From positions 434,001 to 498,000 of the forward strand of contig CAWDPQ010000020.1 in NCBI GenBank assembly GCA_963804245.1: a DNA stretch of 64,000 nucleotides, in the 5' to 3' direction. The notes under the pieces were generated by a model that saw only the letters and a list, made by a program, of their open reading frames with translations, was not told where the DNA came from and made no database searches. How positions within the stretch are numbered: position 1 is the first letter of the stretch; every line of letters starts with the position of its first letter. This document shows positions 1-8,449 of this stretch, one piece after another. The stretch is from CAWDPQ01 sp963804245 (GTDB taxonomy: Bacteria > Acidobacteriota > Vicinamibacteria > Vicinamibacterales > 2-12-FULL-66-21). The translations under genes were made by a program, and so were the position numbers.

Positions 1-617
1 TAGGGGCACTGCATCGAACCCCAGACGGTGACGCCAGATTCGGCATCGGCAATCGCGAGCATGCCGTTCGGCTCGATGTAGAGCTGCTCCTGCGCACCAG
101 TCTCGTACTCGCCTTCCACCATCGTCGGCGCGTGGCGAAATGCCTCATCCACATCACCGCGCGAGACCAGATACGCCTTGAACAGGTTGTCCTCACCCCA
201 AATCACCGTGCGCGCCGCCAGCGCCTCCTCGATCTCGAACACGGCCGGCAGAGGTTCGACGTCGATAGCGACGTGACGTCGACCAAGCTCCACCATTTGA
301 CGATCGGGATGTGCCAGCAGGACGACCGGTTCTTCGGGATGATTTATGCGATCGCTCGCAAGGTAGGGCTGATCGTCGACGATCAGAGCGACGCGATTCG
401 ATCCTGGAACATCGGCGGCGGTGACCACCGTGAACTCGTCCCACGGCACGCCGGGCTTGTAACTGATGTCCCGGATGATTCCCCGCGGCACCGAACTGCG
501 GACAGTCGCGCCGAACACCATCCCCGGCAGCGTCACGTCGTCCACATACCGTGCGCTGCCGGTGACCTTTGCCTTTCCCTCTTTTCTGGGGATCGACCGC
601 CCGAGCGATTGAGGCAT
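1..617 (-). CDS. Xanthine dehydrogenase/aldehyde oxidase-type molybdopterin-binding subunit (N-terminal part, runs off the window)
   Basis: Read on the minus strand, an open frame begins at ATG 617 and continues past base 1 without a stop, giving about 205 residues of a protein that is normally about 750 residues. It starts MPQSLGRSIPRKEGKAKVTG, followed by ARYVDDVTLPGM, the typical N-terminus of the large molybdenum subunit of the xanthine dehydrogenase/CO dehydrogenase CoxL family. Later it has EEPVVLLAHPD and, near the edge, QEQLYIEPNGMLA, matching the conserved 'leaPhga' region ahead of the Mo-cofactor site. The cofactor-binding residues themselves lie outside the window. Substrate cannot be told. 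FAD and 2Fe-2S subunit genes are not visible here. The plus-strand open frame over the same bases is a GC-rich shadow. Confidence 0.85.
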   Translation of the reverse strand, partial: MPQSLGRSIPRKEGKAKVTGSARYVDDVTLPGMVFGATVRSSVPRGIIRDISYKPGVPWDEFTVVTAADVPGSNRVALIVDDQPYLASDRINHPEEPVVLLAHPDRQMVELGRRHVAIDVEPLPAVFEIEEALAARTVIWGEDNLFKAYLVSRGDVDEAFRHAPTMVEGEYETGAQEQLYIEPNGMLAIADAESGVTVWGSMQCP

Positions 618-657
618 CCAGGGCAGGGTAGCACGCCTAACGAAGTCGTTCGTCGCT

Positions 658-699
658 AGTCGTTAGTCGTCGCTAGTCAGCAGCTTACGACTAACGACT
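658..699. repeat. 13-bp perfect inverted repeat
   Basis: AGTCGTTAGTCGT (658-670) is matched by its exact complement at 687-699 with a 16-base loop. The stop codon of the zinc peptidase lies inside the right arm, so the RNA hairpin forms immediately after that gene. There is no T-run, so a rho-independent terminator is not established. The wording (gtcgttagtcg, cgctagtc) resembles the other short intergenic repeats in this window. Confidence 0.6.
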
Positions 700-1538
700 G
701 AAAGTATCGCAGCTGTTCGGATCGCCTGATTCGAGACCGCGGCGGAGCCACTGGGCTCGCTGCTCGGACGTGCCGTGGGTGAATCGTTCGGGGGCGACTC
801 GGCCGCCCTGCATCCGCTGCAGGCGATCGTCTCCGATCGCGGCGGCGGCGCGGAGCCCTTCGTCCACATCGCCTGGATCGAGATCCACGCCGCCGGGCGC
901 CTTGTTGGCGTGGGAGCCCCAGACCCCGCGAAGCAATCAGCCTGCAGCTCCATCCGCACTGAGAGTTCGTTGCGCGCCGAGGCATCGGCGGCCTGCTGGC
1001 GGCGGACCTGCGATTCGACGCCCAGGATCGTCTGCACGTGGTGACCCAACTCGTGCGCCAGGACGTAGGCCTGTGCGAAATCGCCGGGTGCGCCGAGCTT
1101 CCGGTGCAGTTCGCTGAAGAATCCCAAGTCCAAGTAGACCTTGCGATCGGCCGGGCAATAGAACGGGCCGGTCGCCGCCTGCGCGAAGCCGCACGCCGAC
1201 TGAATGGCGTCACGGAAGAGGACGGCGGTGGTTCGCTGATATCGGCCGCCCAGGATCTGGGCCCAGGTTTCCTGCGCATCGTCCATCACCGCATCGACCA
1301 TGTCGACCATGCGCTCTTCCTCGGGTGTGGTGGCGATCTTGCCGGTGCCAGTGGTGCCGACGGATTCCGTCGGCGCTGGGCCACCCACTCCGCTAAAGAG
1401 GGAAATCAAGTCCACACCTGTGAACCAGCTCAGCAAAAGTAGTACGAGCAGCCCGCCGATGCCCAGGCCGCCCACGCCCACTCCAGACATGCCGCGACGG
1501 TCTTCAATGTTGCTGCGATCGCCTGGTGTCCATCTCAT
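691..1538 (-). pseudogene. Neutral zinc metallopeptidase (YpfJ-like) with a one-base frameshift
   Basis: The ATG at 1538 starts MRWTPGDRSNIEDRRG, the usual N-terminus of the neutral zinc metallopeptidase family, followed by a glycine-rich membrane segment (LGIGGLLVLLLLSWF). The catalytic HELGH motif is present in YVLAHELGHHVQ, and the third-ligand region is MELQADCFAG. Immediately after ADCFAG the frame is lost. The family sequence VWGSHANKAPGG resumes one frame away and runs to a stop at 691. Restoring one G in a run of four Gs near base 927 would join the two frames, giving about 283 residues, a normal length. Both catalytic motifs lie before the break. It is either a real recent lesion or a homopolymer error. 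The longer upstream extension of the open frame to 1700 is not family-like. Confidence 0.8.
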
Positions 1539-1618
1539 GTGCGTTCTCCTGCCCCGGCGCGCTGCAAGGCGGGATCCAAGCCCCCAGCCCCGCCTCCGCA
1601 AAGCTACGGCCGCGGCCC

Positions 1619-1646
1619 GAGCCCCCGAGCCCCCGAGCCCCCGAGC
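1619..1646. repeat. Tandem 9-mer repeat (gagcccccg) between two genes
   Basis: Three head-to-tail copies of GAGCCCCCG lie just upstream of the zinc peptidase gene and just past the end of the MATE gene. The same 9-mer array recurs at 3343-3369, 5338-5354 and, inverted, near 16256-16272, always between genes. Confidence 0.7.
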
Positions 1647-1653
1647 GATTACT

Positions 1654-3144
1654 CTATTCGACTCGGATCTGTTTCCACTTCCCCTGTTTGAACCGGGCAA
1701 CCGTCAGCATACATCGCGTGAAGTGCCCGACCACGATGGCGCTCCAGACGCCGGCCGGCGTCAGATTGCCCGACGCCTGCAGGCCGAAACAGACGCCGAG
1801 TGGGAGCGCTACTTGAGATATGAGCGTGATCACCAGAGGACTGCGCGTGTCACCCGTTCCCTGGAGTCCACCGTTGTAGGTCAGGGCGACGGTGATGAAA
1901 AACCCGGACACACTCAGGAAACGCAGCAGCTCGGACCCGATAGCCACAACGGCCGGATCGTGCAGCCCGAAGATCGCCAGCAGCGGGCCGGGGATGAGCA
2001 CGAAAAAACTGCCAACGAATGCCGCGACGCCGAGGCCGATTCTCGCCGCAATCGAAACCGCCCGCTCGCTTCGTTCCGGATGACCGGCACCCAGATTCTG
2101 ACCGGCCACTGCGGCCGCCGCGCCCATCAATCCGACAGATGTCCACGTGATGAGTGAAAAGAGCTCGGCATAGCACACGGCGTACGCCGCTTGCGCCTCC
2201 GCACTGCGTTCGAGAGATCCGATGAAGCGCAGGAGCATGACGCCGGCCACGTTCATCGCCACTCCCTGCAATCCGGCTGGAAGTCCGAACTTGAACAGCT
2301 GTCGAATGATCGTCCAGTCCGGAGCCCATGACATGTTGCGCGGAAAGTGGATGACCATCCGACCCGATCGGACCATCCAAATCGCCGCCGCAGAAACGAC
2401 GGTGCTGGCGATGACCGTGCCGAGCGCCGATCCGAACGTCCCGAGCGGCGGGATCGGACCCCAGCCGCGAATCAGGATCACGTTCAGCCCGATGTTCAGC
2501 CCGGTCAGCCATAAGCCAAGGCGAAGCGGCGTACGGGCATCACCCGCCGCGCGCAGGGCCCCACCGAGCATGAAGAACAGCAGCATGCCCAGGCTGAACA
2601 GGAACATCGTCCGAAGATAGGGCAGTGCCTGCGCGCTCACCTCCGGCGTCGCGTTGACGAGCCTGAGGAGCGCCGGCGATGCGAAGTAACCGACCGGCGC
2701 CATGATGCCGAGCGCAAGGATTACGGCGACAAGGAAGGCCTGATAGACGGTGCGATCGACACGCGCGGGATCGTTGGCTCCGGCAAATCGCGCAACGAGC
2801 ACGCCCATGCCTGTGAACAGCGACGCAATGAAGACAATGACGACGAGGAAGATTTGCCAGCTGACGCCGATCGCGGCATTCGCGGTGAAGCCGACGAAGT
2901 GACCCACCAGCGCATGGTCGATGATGCCCTGCAGGCCGCCGATCGCGTTCTGGAGAACCGTGGGCCAGGCGAGCTTCCACACCGCGCGAGCGATCGGACC
3001 CTCGACGATCGAACGGTCGAACGACCTGGCCGGAGGCGCACTTCCGCGCGCAATGGCAGGACCCGCCGCTGCGCCAGGGTTCAGGGCCGCAGAGGAACCA
3101 TTGACGGCTTCAGCAGCCGAAGACGCGGTGCGCGGAGGCTCCAA
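1654..3144 (-). CDS. MATE-family multidrug efflux transporter
   Basis: This protein of about 496 residues is built of about 12 hydrophobic segments in two MATE repeats. It contains WPTVLQNAIGGLQGIIDHALVG at the start of repeat one and FGLPAGLQGVAMNVAG at the start of repeat two, positions where the family carries conserved P and Q/N residues. The family exports cationic drugs by Na+ or H+ antiport across the inner membrane. The first 45 residues are Ala/Pro/Ser-rich and atypical. The first codon of the open frame is TTG, and no ATG or GTG is available before the first membrane helix, so the start is uncertain. No regulator is adjacent. The gene is intact, unlike several neighbours. Confidence 0.9.
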   Translation of the reverse strand: MEPPRTASSAAEAVNGSSAALNPGAAAGPAIARGSAPPARSFDRSIVEGPIARAVWKLAWPTVLQNAIGGLQGIIDHALVGHFVGFTANAAIGVSWQIFLVVIVFIASLFTGMGVLVARFAGANDPARVDRTVYQAFLVAVILALGIMAPVGYFASPALLRLVNATPEVSAQALPYLRTMFLFSLGMLLFFMLGGALRAAGDARTPLRLGLWLTGLNIGLNVILIRGWGPIPPLGTFGSALGTVIASTVVSAAAIWMVRSGRMVIHFPRNMSWAPDWTIIRQLFKFGLPAGLQGVAMNVAGVMLLRFIGSLERSAEAQAAYAVCYAELFSLITWTSVGLMGAAAAVAGQNLGAGHPERSERAVSIAARIGLGVAAFVGSFFVLIPGPLLAIFGLHDPAVVAIGSELLRFLSVSGFFITVALTYNGGLQGTGDTRSPLVITLISQVALPLGVCFGLQASGNLTPAGVWSAIVVGHFTRCMLTVARFKQGKWKQIRVE

Positions 3145-3173
3145 ACTTCAGATGATACAACCGAGCCCTCATT

Positions 3174-3370
3174 GCTCAGTGCGCTTGGGGCCCTCCGCCT
3201 CCGCGCGCCGACAATCCATGCGCGCTACGGCGAGACCTCGCCGTAGCTGGTCGCCTGCCTGTTCCGCGACCAGCTGAGGCGGGCACCCCCGCTCGCTCTC
3301 GCTCGGCGACTTCGCGCCTCGCTCGGGCCGCAGGCGCTGTCCCGAGCCCCCGAGCCCCCGAGCCCCGAGC
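3174..3370. repeat. Intergenic repeat cluster: copy 1 of a ~75-bp dispersed repeat plus 9-mer array
   Basis: The interval between the MATE gene and the next gene holds no gene. It carries the repeat core at 3284-3338 (contains GCTCGGCGACTTCGCGCC and GGGCCGCAGGCGCT), preceded by the CTCAGTGCGCTTGGGGCCCT head at 3175-3195 and split by an insert with a palindrome around 3225-3247 (CTACGGCGAGacCTCGCCGTAG). It is followed by the GAGCCCCCG array at 3343-3369. Other copies of the core are at 16306-16360, 18794-18848 and 42012-42067. Confidence 0.75.
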
Positions 3371-3528
3371 CTAGCTCATGGTGAAAGCCCTACTTGAAGC
3401 GTAGCGAGTGCTCGTCGGTCCATGTCCCACTCTCTTGGGAACCTAACTGGTGCGGTGGGGTCAAACGCTTCCAGTGAACAACGTTGTCAGAAACCACACC
3501 ACAGGTTGGAGGATTAGGAGACAACCCC

Positions 3529-3756
3529 ATGAGCATCAACGGCTGGCAACGGCTTTGGCTAGTAGCTTCGATTCTTTGGGCGGTTGTAATCCTATTACTT
3601 GCAGGGATTCTTCAGTCCGACGGCGATCAGACCGTCCCGAGCGCCAATGGGGCCCTGTTCGTGGTGCGGCTGTGGATAGTGCCAGTCGCGGCGGTTTATG
3701 TGCTCGGCCTTGGCCTCGTTTGGGTCCGCCGCGGATTTCAACTGGAGTCAAAGTAG
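3529..3756 (+). CDS. Small two-helix inner-membrane protein, function unknown
   Basis: The chosen ATG (3529) follows a good ribosome-binding site (AGGAG at 3516-3520). A TTG 15 codons upstream lacks one. The 75-residue product starts MSINGWQRLWLVASILWAVV and has two hydrophobic helices (about residues 7-25 and 43-63) joined by a short polar loop, ending in a basic tail (RRGFQLESK). The NGWQRLW start is shared by many small uncharacterised bacterial membrane proteins, recalled from general knowledge. No function can be assigned. The IS element lies about 120 bases downstream. Confidence 0.65.
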   Translation: MSINGWQRLWLVASILWAVVILLLAGILQSDGDQTVPSANGALFVVRLWIVPVAAVYVLGLGLVWVRRGFQLESK

Positions 3757-3879
3757 CCCACTACCCGACCTCGCCTGCGGCTCAGCGCCACCGTCGCTGC
3801 CGCGGCCGCGCTGCTGGCGTGCGACGACCGCACCCCACTGACGCTTGTCGCCACCGACCGAACTACGATGCCGAACCCG
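3757..3879 (+). pseudogene. Possible lipoprotein signal-peptide remnant cut by the IS element
   Basis: A frame directly after the stop of the small membrane protein encodes RPRLRLSATVAAAAALLACDD, a convincing lipoprotein signal with the lipobox LLAC, and then continues to the left end of the IS element, where it meets a stop. No ATG or GTG start is present. This could be the 5' part of a lipoprotein gene disrupted by the insertion, or chance in GC-rich DNA. No matching 3' part was recognised right of the IS. Confidence 0.2.
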
Positions 3880-5331
3880 TAGCAGGCCGTGGTTACCGGG
3901 GATCGACACGATCGATCCCGACGTACACTGTCGCCGATGGCGATGGGCAAACGAAAGCGGCACGCGAAGCAAGCGTCGATGTGGGTGGCGACCCAAGACC
4001 TGCCGCGCAGTGTTGCACATCCGTTCTACACGCGACTGAATCAGATCCTCGAGCAGCACGACTTCGATGGCTACGTCGAAGGCCTGTGCCAGCGATTCTA
4101 CGCGGACGACGGCCGGCCAGGGCTGCCACCGGGACGTTATTTCCGGCTGCTGCTGATCGGCTATTTCGAAGGATTGGATGCGGAGCGCGCGATCGCGTGG
4201 CGGGCGGCCGATTCGTTTACCCTGCGCAAGTTTCTCGGATTGGCGTTGCCGGAGGCGCCGCCGGATCATTCGACGATTTCGCGGACGCGTCGCCTGATCG
4301 ATGTTGAGACGCACGAGGCGGTCTTCACCTGGATGCTGAAGCGCCTGGCGGATGCGGGCCTGGTGAAGGGCAAGACGGTCGGCATCGACGCGACGACGCT
4401 GGAGGCGAATGCGGCGCTGCGGAGCATCGTGCGCCGCGACACGGGCGAGAGCTACCAGGACTTCCTGACGAAGCTGGCGCAGGCCTCGGGCATCGAGACG
4501 CCGACGCGCGCCGACCTGGCGCGGATCGATCGGAAGCGCAAGAAGAAGGGCTCGAACGACGACTGGACACATCCGCACGATCCCGACGCGAAGATCACGA
4601 AGATGAAGGACGGCCGGACGCATCTGGCGCACAAGGCCGAGCATGCGGTCGATCTCGAGACGGGGGCGATCGTGGGCGTGACGGTGCAAGACGCCGACGA
4701 CGGAGACACGACGACGAGCATCGAGACGCTGATTGAAGCGGCCGAGCAGGTCGAGGCCGTGCGGCCCGACGGCGAGGGCATCGAAGAGGTCGTCGGCGAC
4801 AAGGGCTATCACAGCAATCAATCGCTCGTCGATCTCGAGGCAGTAGGTATGCGCAGCTATATCTCCGAACCCGATCGAGGACGGCGGAACTGGAAGAAGA
4901 ACCCGACCGCGCGCAAGCGGTGTACCGCAATCGACGACGCATCCGCGGTCCGCGTGGCCTGCGCCTGCTGCGCCTGCGCGGCGAGCGCTTGGAACGCCCC
5001 TTTGCCCATCTCTATGAGACGGGCGGGATGCGTCGGGTGCACCTCCGTGGCCACACCAACATTCGCAAGCGCCTGCTGATTCATGCCGGTGGCTTCAATC
5101 TCGGGCTGGTCATGCGACGGCTGATCGGCGTCGGTACGCCGCGAGGGCTGCAAGGACGGCTCGTCGCCGCCGTGGGCGCCCTTGTGGTGCTGATTCGCGT
5201 CCTCTTGGAGCTCACGAGGCGTCCAGAGCCGCCTCGCACGACTCGCTTCACCGCGCGAGCGTTGCTCGACCGCGAGTCGACTTGATCGTACACGGCGGCG
5301 TGAGCGAACTGGCTTTCACCACGGGCTGCTA
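3880..5331 (+). mobile_element. Insertion sequence (~1.45 kb) with 14-bp terminal inverted repeats
   Basis: The left end TAGCAGGCCGTGGT (3880-3893) is the inverted match, 13 of 14 bases, of the right end at 5318-5331 (complement TAGCAGCCCGTGGT). The ends flank one transposase gene with about 45 bases to spare on each side. No convincing target-site duplication is seen in the immediate flanks (acccg on the left, gagcg on the right). The transposase resembles the DDE elements of the IS1182/IS4-like group with a DUF772 N-terminal domain; exact family assignment would need a search. The element appears inactive because its transposase is frameshifted. Confidence 0.8.
3937..5285 (+). pseudogene. 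DDE transposase (DUF772 type), frameshifted near its C-terminus
   Basis: The ATG at 3937 starts MAMGKRKRHAKQASMWVATQ. The DUF772 domain (about residues 40-110) contains RPGLPPGRYFRLLLIGYFEG and PPDHSTISRTRR. The catalytic core follows with VGIDATTLEANAA (first Asp), HKAEHAVDLETGAIVG, and VVGDKGYHSNQ (second Asp). After NWKKNPTARKR the frame breaks near 4918. The expected tail, AVYRNRRRIRGPRGL through FAHLYETGGMRR, continues one frame away to a stop at 5285. The YETGG region supplies the usual last acidic residue, so the break removes part of the active site. A single missing base explains it. No slippery heptamer is apparent at the break, so programmed frameshifting is unlikely. Confidence 0.85.
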
Positions 5332-5360
5332 GAGCGACGAGCCCCCGAGCCCCGAATCTG

Positions 5361-5846
5361 TTATTTCATCTCTTTGAGAATGCGCCTCACGTCCGCGTGG
5401 GCGAGCACGACCGAGGGTTGCCTCTGTAGCGCCTCGAAATAGCGGCGCGCGAATGTCTCACCGTGCTCGGCTGGTGCAAGGAGACGCTCGACCTGTTCCA
5501 CGAGCGCCAGGCCATCGCCCTCGGTCGCCGGCGAGTCGGGCTCGATCGTCTCGTCGATGCGGACGACGAGCTCGGACAAGGGATGAAGCCACGCAAACCA
5601 GGGGTCGTTGATGACGAGCTGCAGCAGCGTGGCATTGGATCCAATACGCCCTCTATCCATTTCATAAGCCGCGCGAGCATCGTCGAGCAGTACTTTGTGA
5701 AGGCTCAGCAGGCGGGCGCGAAGGTCTCGCAGCTGCCCGCGCACGCGCTGGCTCAATGTCGAGGCGGCTCCCACATCCGTCGAGACCGAACTGACGTCTC
5801 CGGCAACCGTTCGCAGCGAGCGTAGATCGAGAGGCGCGGTCACCAT
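5361..5846 (-). CDS. Conserved protein of unknown function
   Basis: This product of up to 161 residues is charged and mostly helical. It contains LSLHKVLLDDARAAYE, NATLLQLVINDPWFAWLHPL and SELVVRIDETIE, and ends VRRILKEMK. There is no signal peptide or membrane segment. I recognise it only as a conserved soluble protein. ATG 5846 is the first ATG in the frame, but the first codons (MVTAPLDLRSL) look like the C-terminus of the upstream VOC protein, so the true start may be the GTG or TTG further in (before GAASTLSQRVRGQ). It is not separated from the VOC gene by a stop codon. Confidence 0.6.
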   Translation of the reverse strand: MVTAPLDLRSLRTVAGDVSSVSTDVGAASTLSQRVRGQLRDLRARLLSLHKVLLDDARAAYEMDRGRIGSNATLLQLVINDPWFAWLHPLSELVVRIDETIEPDSPATEGDGLALVEQVERLLAPAEHGETFARRYFEALQRQPSVVLAHADVRRILKEMK

Positions 5847-6279
5847 CCGAATCGTGCCGTCGTCGGCGCGCGGCCAGCTCTCCTTCGGGCGGTCCCAGGT
5901 ACAACTCGACGCCGTTGCCATCGGGATCGCGGAGGTAGAGCGCTTCGCTCACGCCGTGGTCGCTCGCGCCATCGAGCGTCACGCCAGCCTCGGCGAGACG
6001 GCGCAGCGCGTCGCCGAGCGCGGCGCGCGTGGGGTAGCGAATAGCCAGGTGATAGAGACCCGTCGTGCCAGGGCTCGGTGCCGTGCCGCCGGAACTTTCC
6101 CAGGTATTCAGTCCGATGTGGTGATGGTAGCCGCCCGCGCTCAGAAAAGCGGCGCCGGGCAGGCGCTGCGTGACGTCGAAACCAAGCACGCCGTTATAGA
6201 ACGCGATTGCACGATCCAGATCGGCGACTTTCAGGTGGACGTGTCCGATATCGACCTGAGGATGGATTGGCCTGGCCAT
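5847..6279 (-). pseudogene. VOC-family (glyoxalase/catechol 2,3-dioxygenase-like) protein, one-base insertion near its C-terminus
   Basis: The ATG at 6279 starts MARPIHPQVDIGHVHLKVAD, a canonical VOC domain with HVHLKVADLDRAIAFY (first metal His), GGYHHHIGLNTW (metal-binding His), GLYHLAIRYPT and RDPDGNGVELY (metal Glu). After VELY the expected WDRPKESWPRADDG is found one frame away, so one extra C at about 5898 breaks the gene. The corrected frame runs without a stop into the downstream unknown protein. Members of this family bind a divalent metal and act on aromatic or aldehyde substrates. The true substrate is unknown. Length to the break is about 127 residues, with about 20 more expected. 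Confidence 0.75.
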
Positions 6280-6389
6280 GACCAATGATCGCGCAGGTCG
6301 ACCACGTCCGCGCAACCAAAAGCTCAGCCGATCGTGGTTGTGGTGGTGATCTTGCACCTCTTCTTTCGACGGAAGGTCAGGAGGTTGTG

Positions 6390-6944
6390 ATGGCCGAAGT
6401 GCTCGTCGAGTTTAACGAACCGGTCACCGATTCGGAGGGTAACACCTACACAGCTCGCGCCTGTGGCTCCGAAATGGTCGACGGCCGCTGGCAGGGATGG
6501 ATCGAGTTCCGTCCACTGGATGGAGGCGACCCGATCCGCTCCGGACGCGAAACGACGCAACCGAATCGGGCTGACACGCTCTATTGGGCAACAGGACTGA
6601 CGCCGGTCTACCTTGAGGGCGCGCTCGAACGCGCGTTGAAACCGCTCGTGCGACCGGTGGCGCGGCCGATTGCTCCGCCCGCCTTCGACGAACCGGCTCG
6701 CGACATTCTTGCCCGCCCAGGCGCCGAAAGTATCCTCAACCCCTTCTCCGTGTATAGGAAGGGAGAAGCCCTGCTCCGCCGGCAGTTGAGCGCGTTCTCG
6801 GTGTGGCATCTCGTCAACATCGTTCGCGCGAACGATCTCAGCGATCTCAGGACCGCGGAGCTCGACCAGATGAGTTCAGCCGAGCTCATCGAGCTCATCG
6901 TGGTGAAGGTCCGCATGCGTACGGAGGAACCGATTTCCGGATAG
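6390..6944 (+). CDS. Conserved protein of unknown function
   Basis: The ATG at 6390 is preceded by AGGAGG at 6379-6384, a strong ribosome-binding site, and is preferred over the ATG at 6285. The 184-residue product begins MAEVLVEFNEPVTDSEGN and continues with a beta-rich first half (YTARACGSEMVDGRWQGWIE, FRPLDGGDPIRSGRETTQP) that ends near LYWATGLTPVYLEGALERA. The second half contains FSVYRKGEALLRRQLSAFS and a helical C-terminus (SSAELIELIVVKVR). No signal peptide, membrane segment or known catalytic motif is seen. It is divergent from the VOC gene, with about 110 bases between starts. Function unknown. Confidence 0.7.
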   Translation: MAEVLVEFNEPVTDSEGNTYTARACGSEMVDGRWQGWIEFRPLDGGDPIRSGRETTQPNRADTLYWATGLTPVYLEGALERALKPLVRPVARPIAPPAFDEPARDILARPGAESILNPFSVYRKGEALLRRQLSAFSVWHLVNIVRANDLSDLRTAELDQMSSAELIELIVVKVRMRTEEPISG

Positions 6945-7017
6945 GCAACTCCCGACTCGCGATTCGATGGTGCCTGGGGCGCGAGGCTTCGAAGTCTTGT
7001 CGTAGGATAGCGGCGCC

Positions 7018-8339
7018 ATGACTCTACGCATGTCGATCCTGGCCGTGGTGACTTGCGTCCTGTCTCTGGGGCGTCAGGCACCTTCGCTAGACAGCCTCGC
7101 CTCCACCAGTCTTGCCGTGATCGACGGAACCACGACGATTTCGGGCCTGCGCTCGGACGTACGCGTCGTTCGTGACAGCTGGGGCGTGCCGCACATCTAC
7201 GCGCAATCCGCCGACGATCTGTTTTTCGCGCAAGGCTACGTCATGGCGCAGGACCGGCTGTGGCAAATGGAAGTGTGGCGCCGCACGGGTGAAGGGCGGC
7301 TGTCTGAAATCCTCGGACTTTCGGCGCTGCCACGCGATCGCGTCGCCCGGCTCTTGAAGTATCGCGGTGCCATCGACGATCGCGAGCTGACTCCTTACCA
7401 CCCTGAGGCGAAGCGGTTGATGACGGCCTACTCGCGCACCTCCCCGATGGAAACATCGCGTGGCAGGCATCGGCCTTGACTCCGTCGCGGAAAGGGTGGT
7501 CCGGCCGACTGCCGGTGCCGGGAACCGGGCGCTATGAATGGGACGGTTTTCGCAAGGATCTGCCGCGCGAGCTCAATCCTGACCGAGGCTTCATTGCCAC
7601 CGCGAATCACAACATTCAGCCGAAAGGCTATGCGCCTCCGCTCATGTTCAAGACGGCGGACACGCGCTTCGAGCGGATCACGCGACTGCTGCAGCTGATA
7701 GGCCCCGGCCGAAAGTACTCACTCGACGACCACCAGCGGATGCAGAACGATGCGTACTCGCTGCGGGCGGCGGCGGACATCCGTGAGCTGGCCGGGTGGG
7801 CGTCGAACGATGCGCACGTGGAGCGCGCGCGCAAGATGCTGTCGCAATGGGATGCGGTGTACACAAAAGACAGCGCGCCAGCCGCTCTTTATGAAACGTG
7901 GCGGGGCTCGCGGGGATCGGGTCAATCGTCAGACCCGAAGACCTCTGACCGTGCCGCGCTCGAAGCCGGGTTGCGCAAGGCGATTGACGCCCTCACCAAG
8001 GCACAAGGCGCCGACTGGCGCGAATGGCGCTGGGGGCGTATGCACACGAGAGCGTTTACGCATCCGTTCGTCACACGTTTCGACCTCAGCACCGTCGAGC
8101 GGCCGGGGGGCGCAGGCACGGTAGCGGCCGACGGTGCTTCCTACCGGGAAATCCTCGATGTCGCCGACTGGGATCGATCGCTCGTGACGAATGTGCCGGG
8201 ACAGTCGGGCCAGCCCGGCAGCCCGTATTACGGCAATCTCTTGCCACTCTGGGCGGAAAATCGGTATTTTTTACTCGTTTTTACCCGAAAAGCGGTCGAA
8301 GGCCACGCCGCACACACACTGATCCTCCGGCCGCGGTAA
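7018..8339 (+). pseudogene. Penicillin acylase-family hydrolase with a large internal deletion
   Basis: The ATG at 7018 gives a signal peptide and then the alpha-subunit start VRVVRDSWGVPHIYAQSADD, FAQGYVMAQDRLWQMEVWRR and GRLSEILG, all typical of Ntn-hydrolase penicillin/acyl-homoserine-lactone acylases. At about 7440 the frame shifts. Sequence from the late beta subunit follows (HLPDGNIAWQAS, KGWSGLLPVPG-like, YEWDGF, FIATANHNIQPKGY) through to VTNVPGQSGQPGSPYYGNLL at 8339. The whole middle, including the spacer and the processed beta-subunit N-terminal Ser (usually SNNW), is absent. About 440 residues remain of an expected 750-800. The protein cannot mature or act. Whether the deletion is real or an assembly collapse cannot be told. 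Confidence 0.8.
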
Positions 8340-8449
8340 TCCGTCCAATACCGCAGTGCAAAGGCGCGGTAGCCACTGATAGCGCGAGACGCACCTTGCG
8401 TTCGCTGCTCGGGAACGGCAGAATCACGCCACACACTGGAGGGTTCAAT

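Noticed and set aside
3343..3369. Tandem GAGCCCCCG units as a possible CRISPR or VNTR array
   Set aside because: No unique spacers, units only 9 bases long and no cas genes nearby.
4900..4930. Programmed frameshifting in the transposase
   Set aside because: The break lies near the C-terminus, no slippery heptamer is evident, and neighbouring genes carry similar one-base losses.
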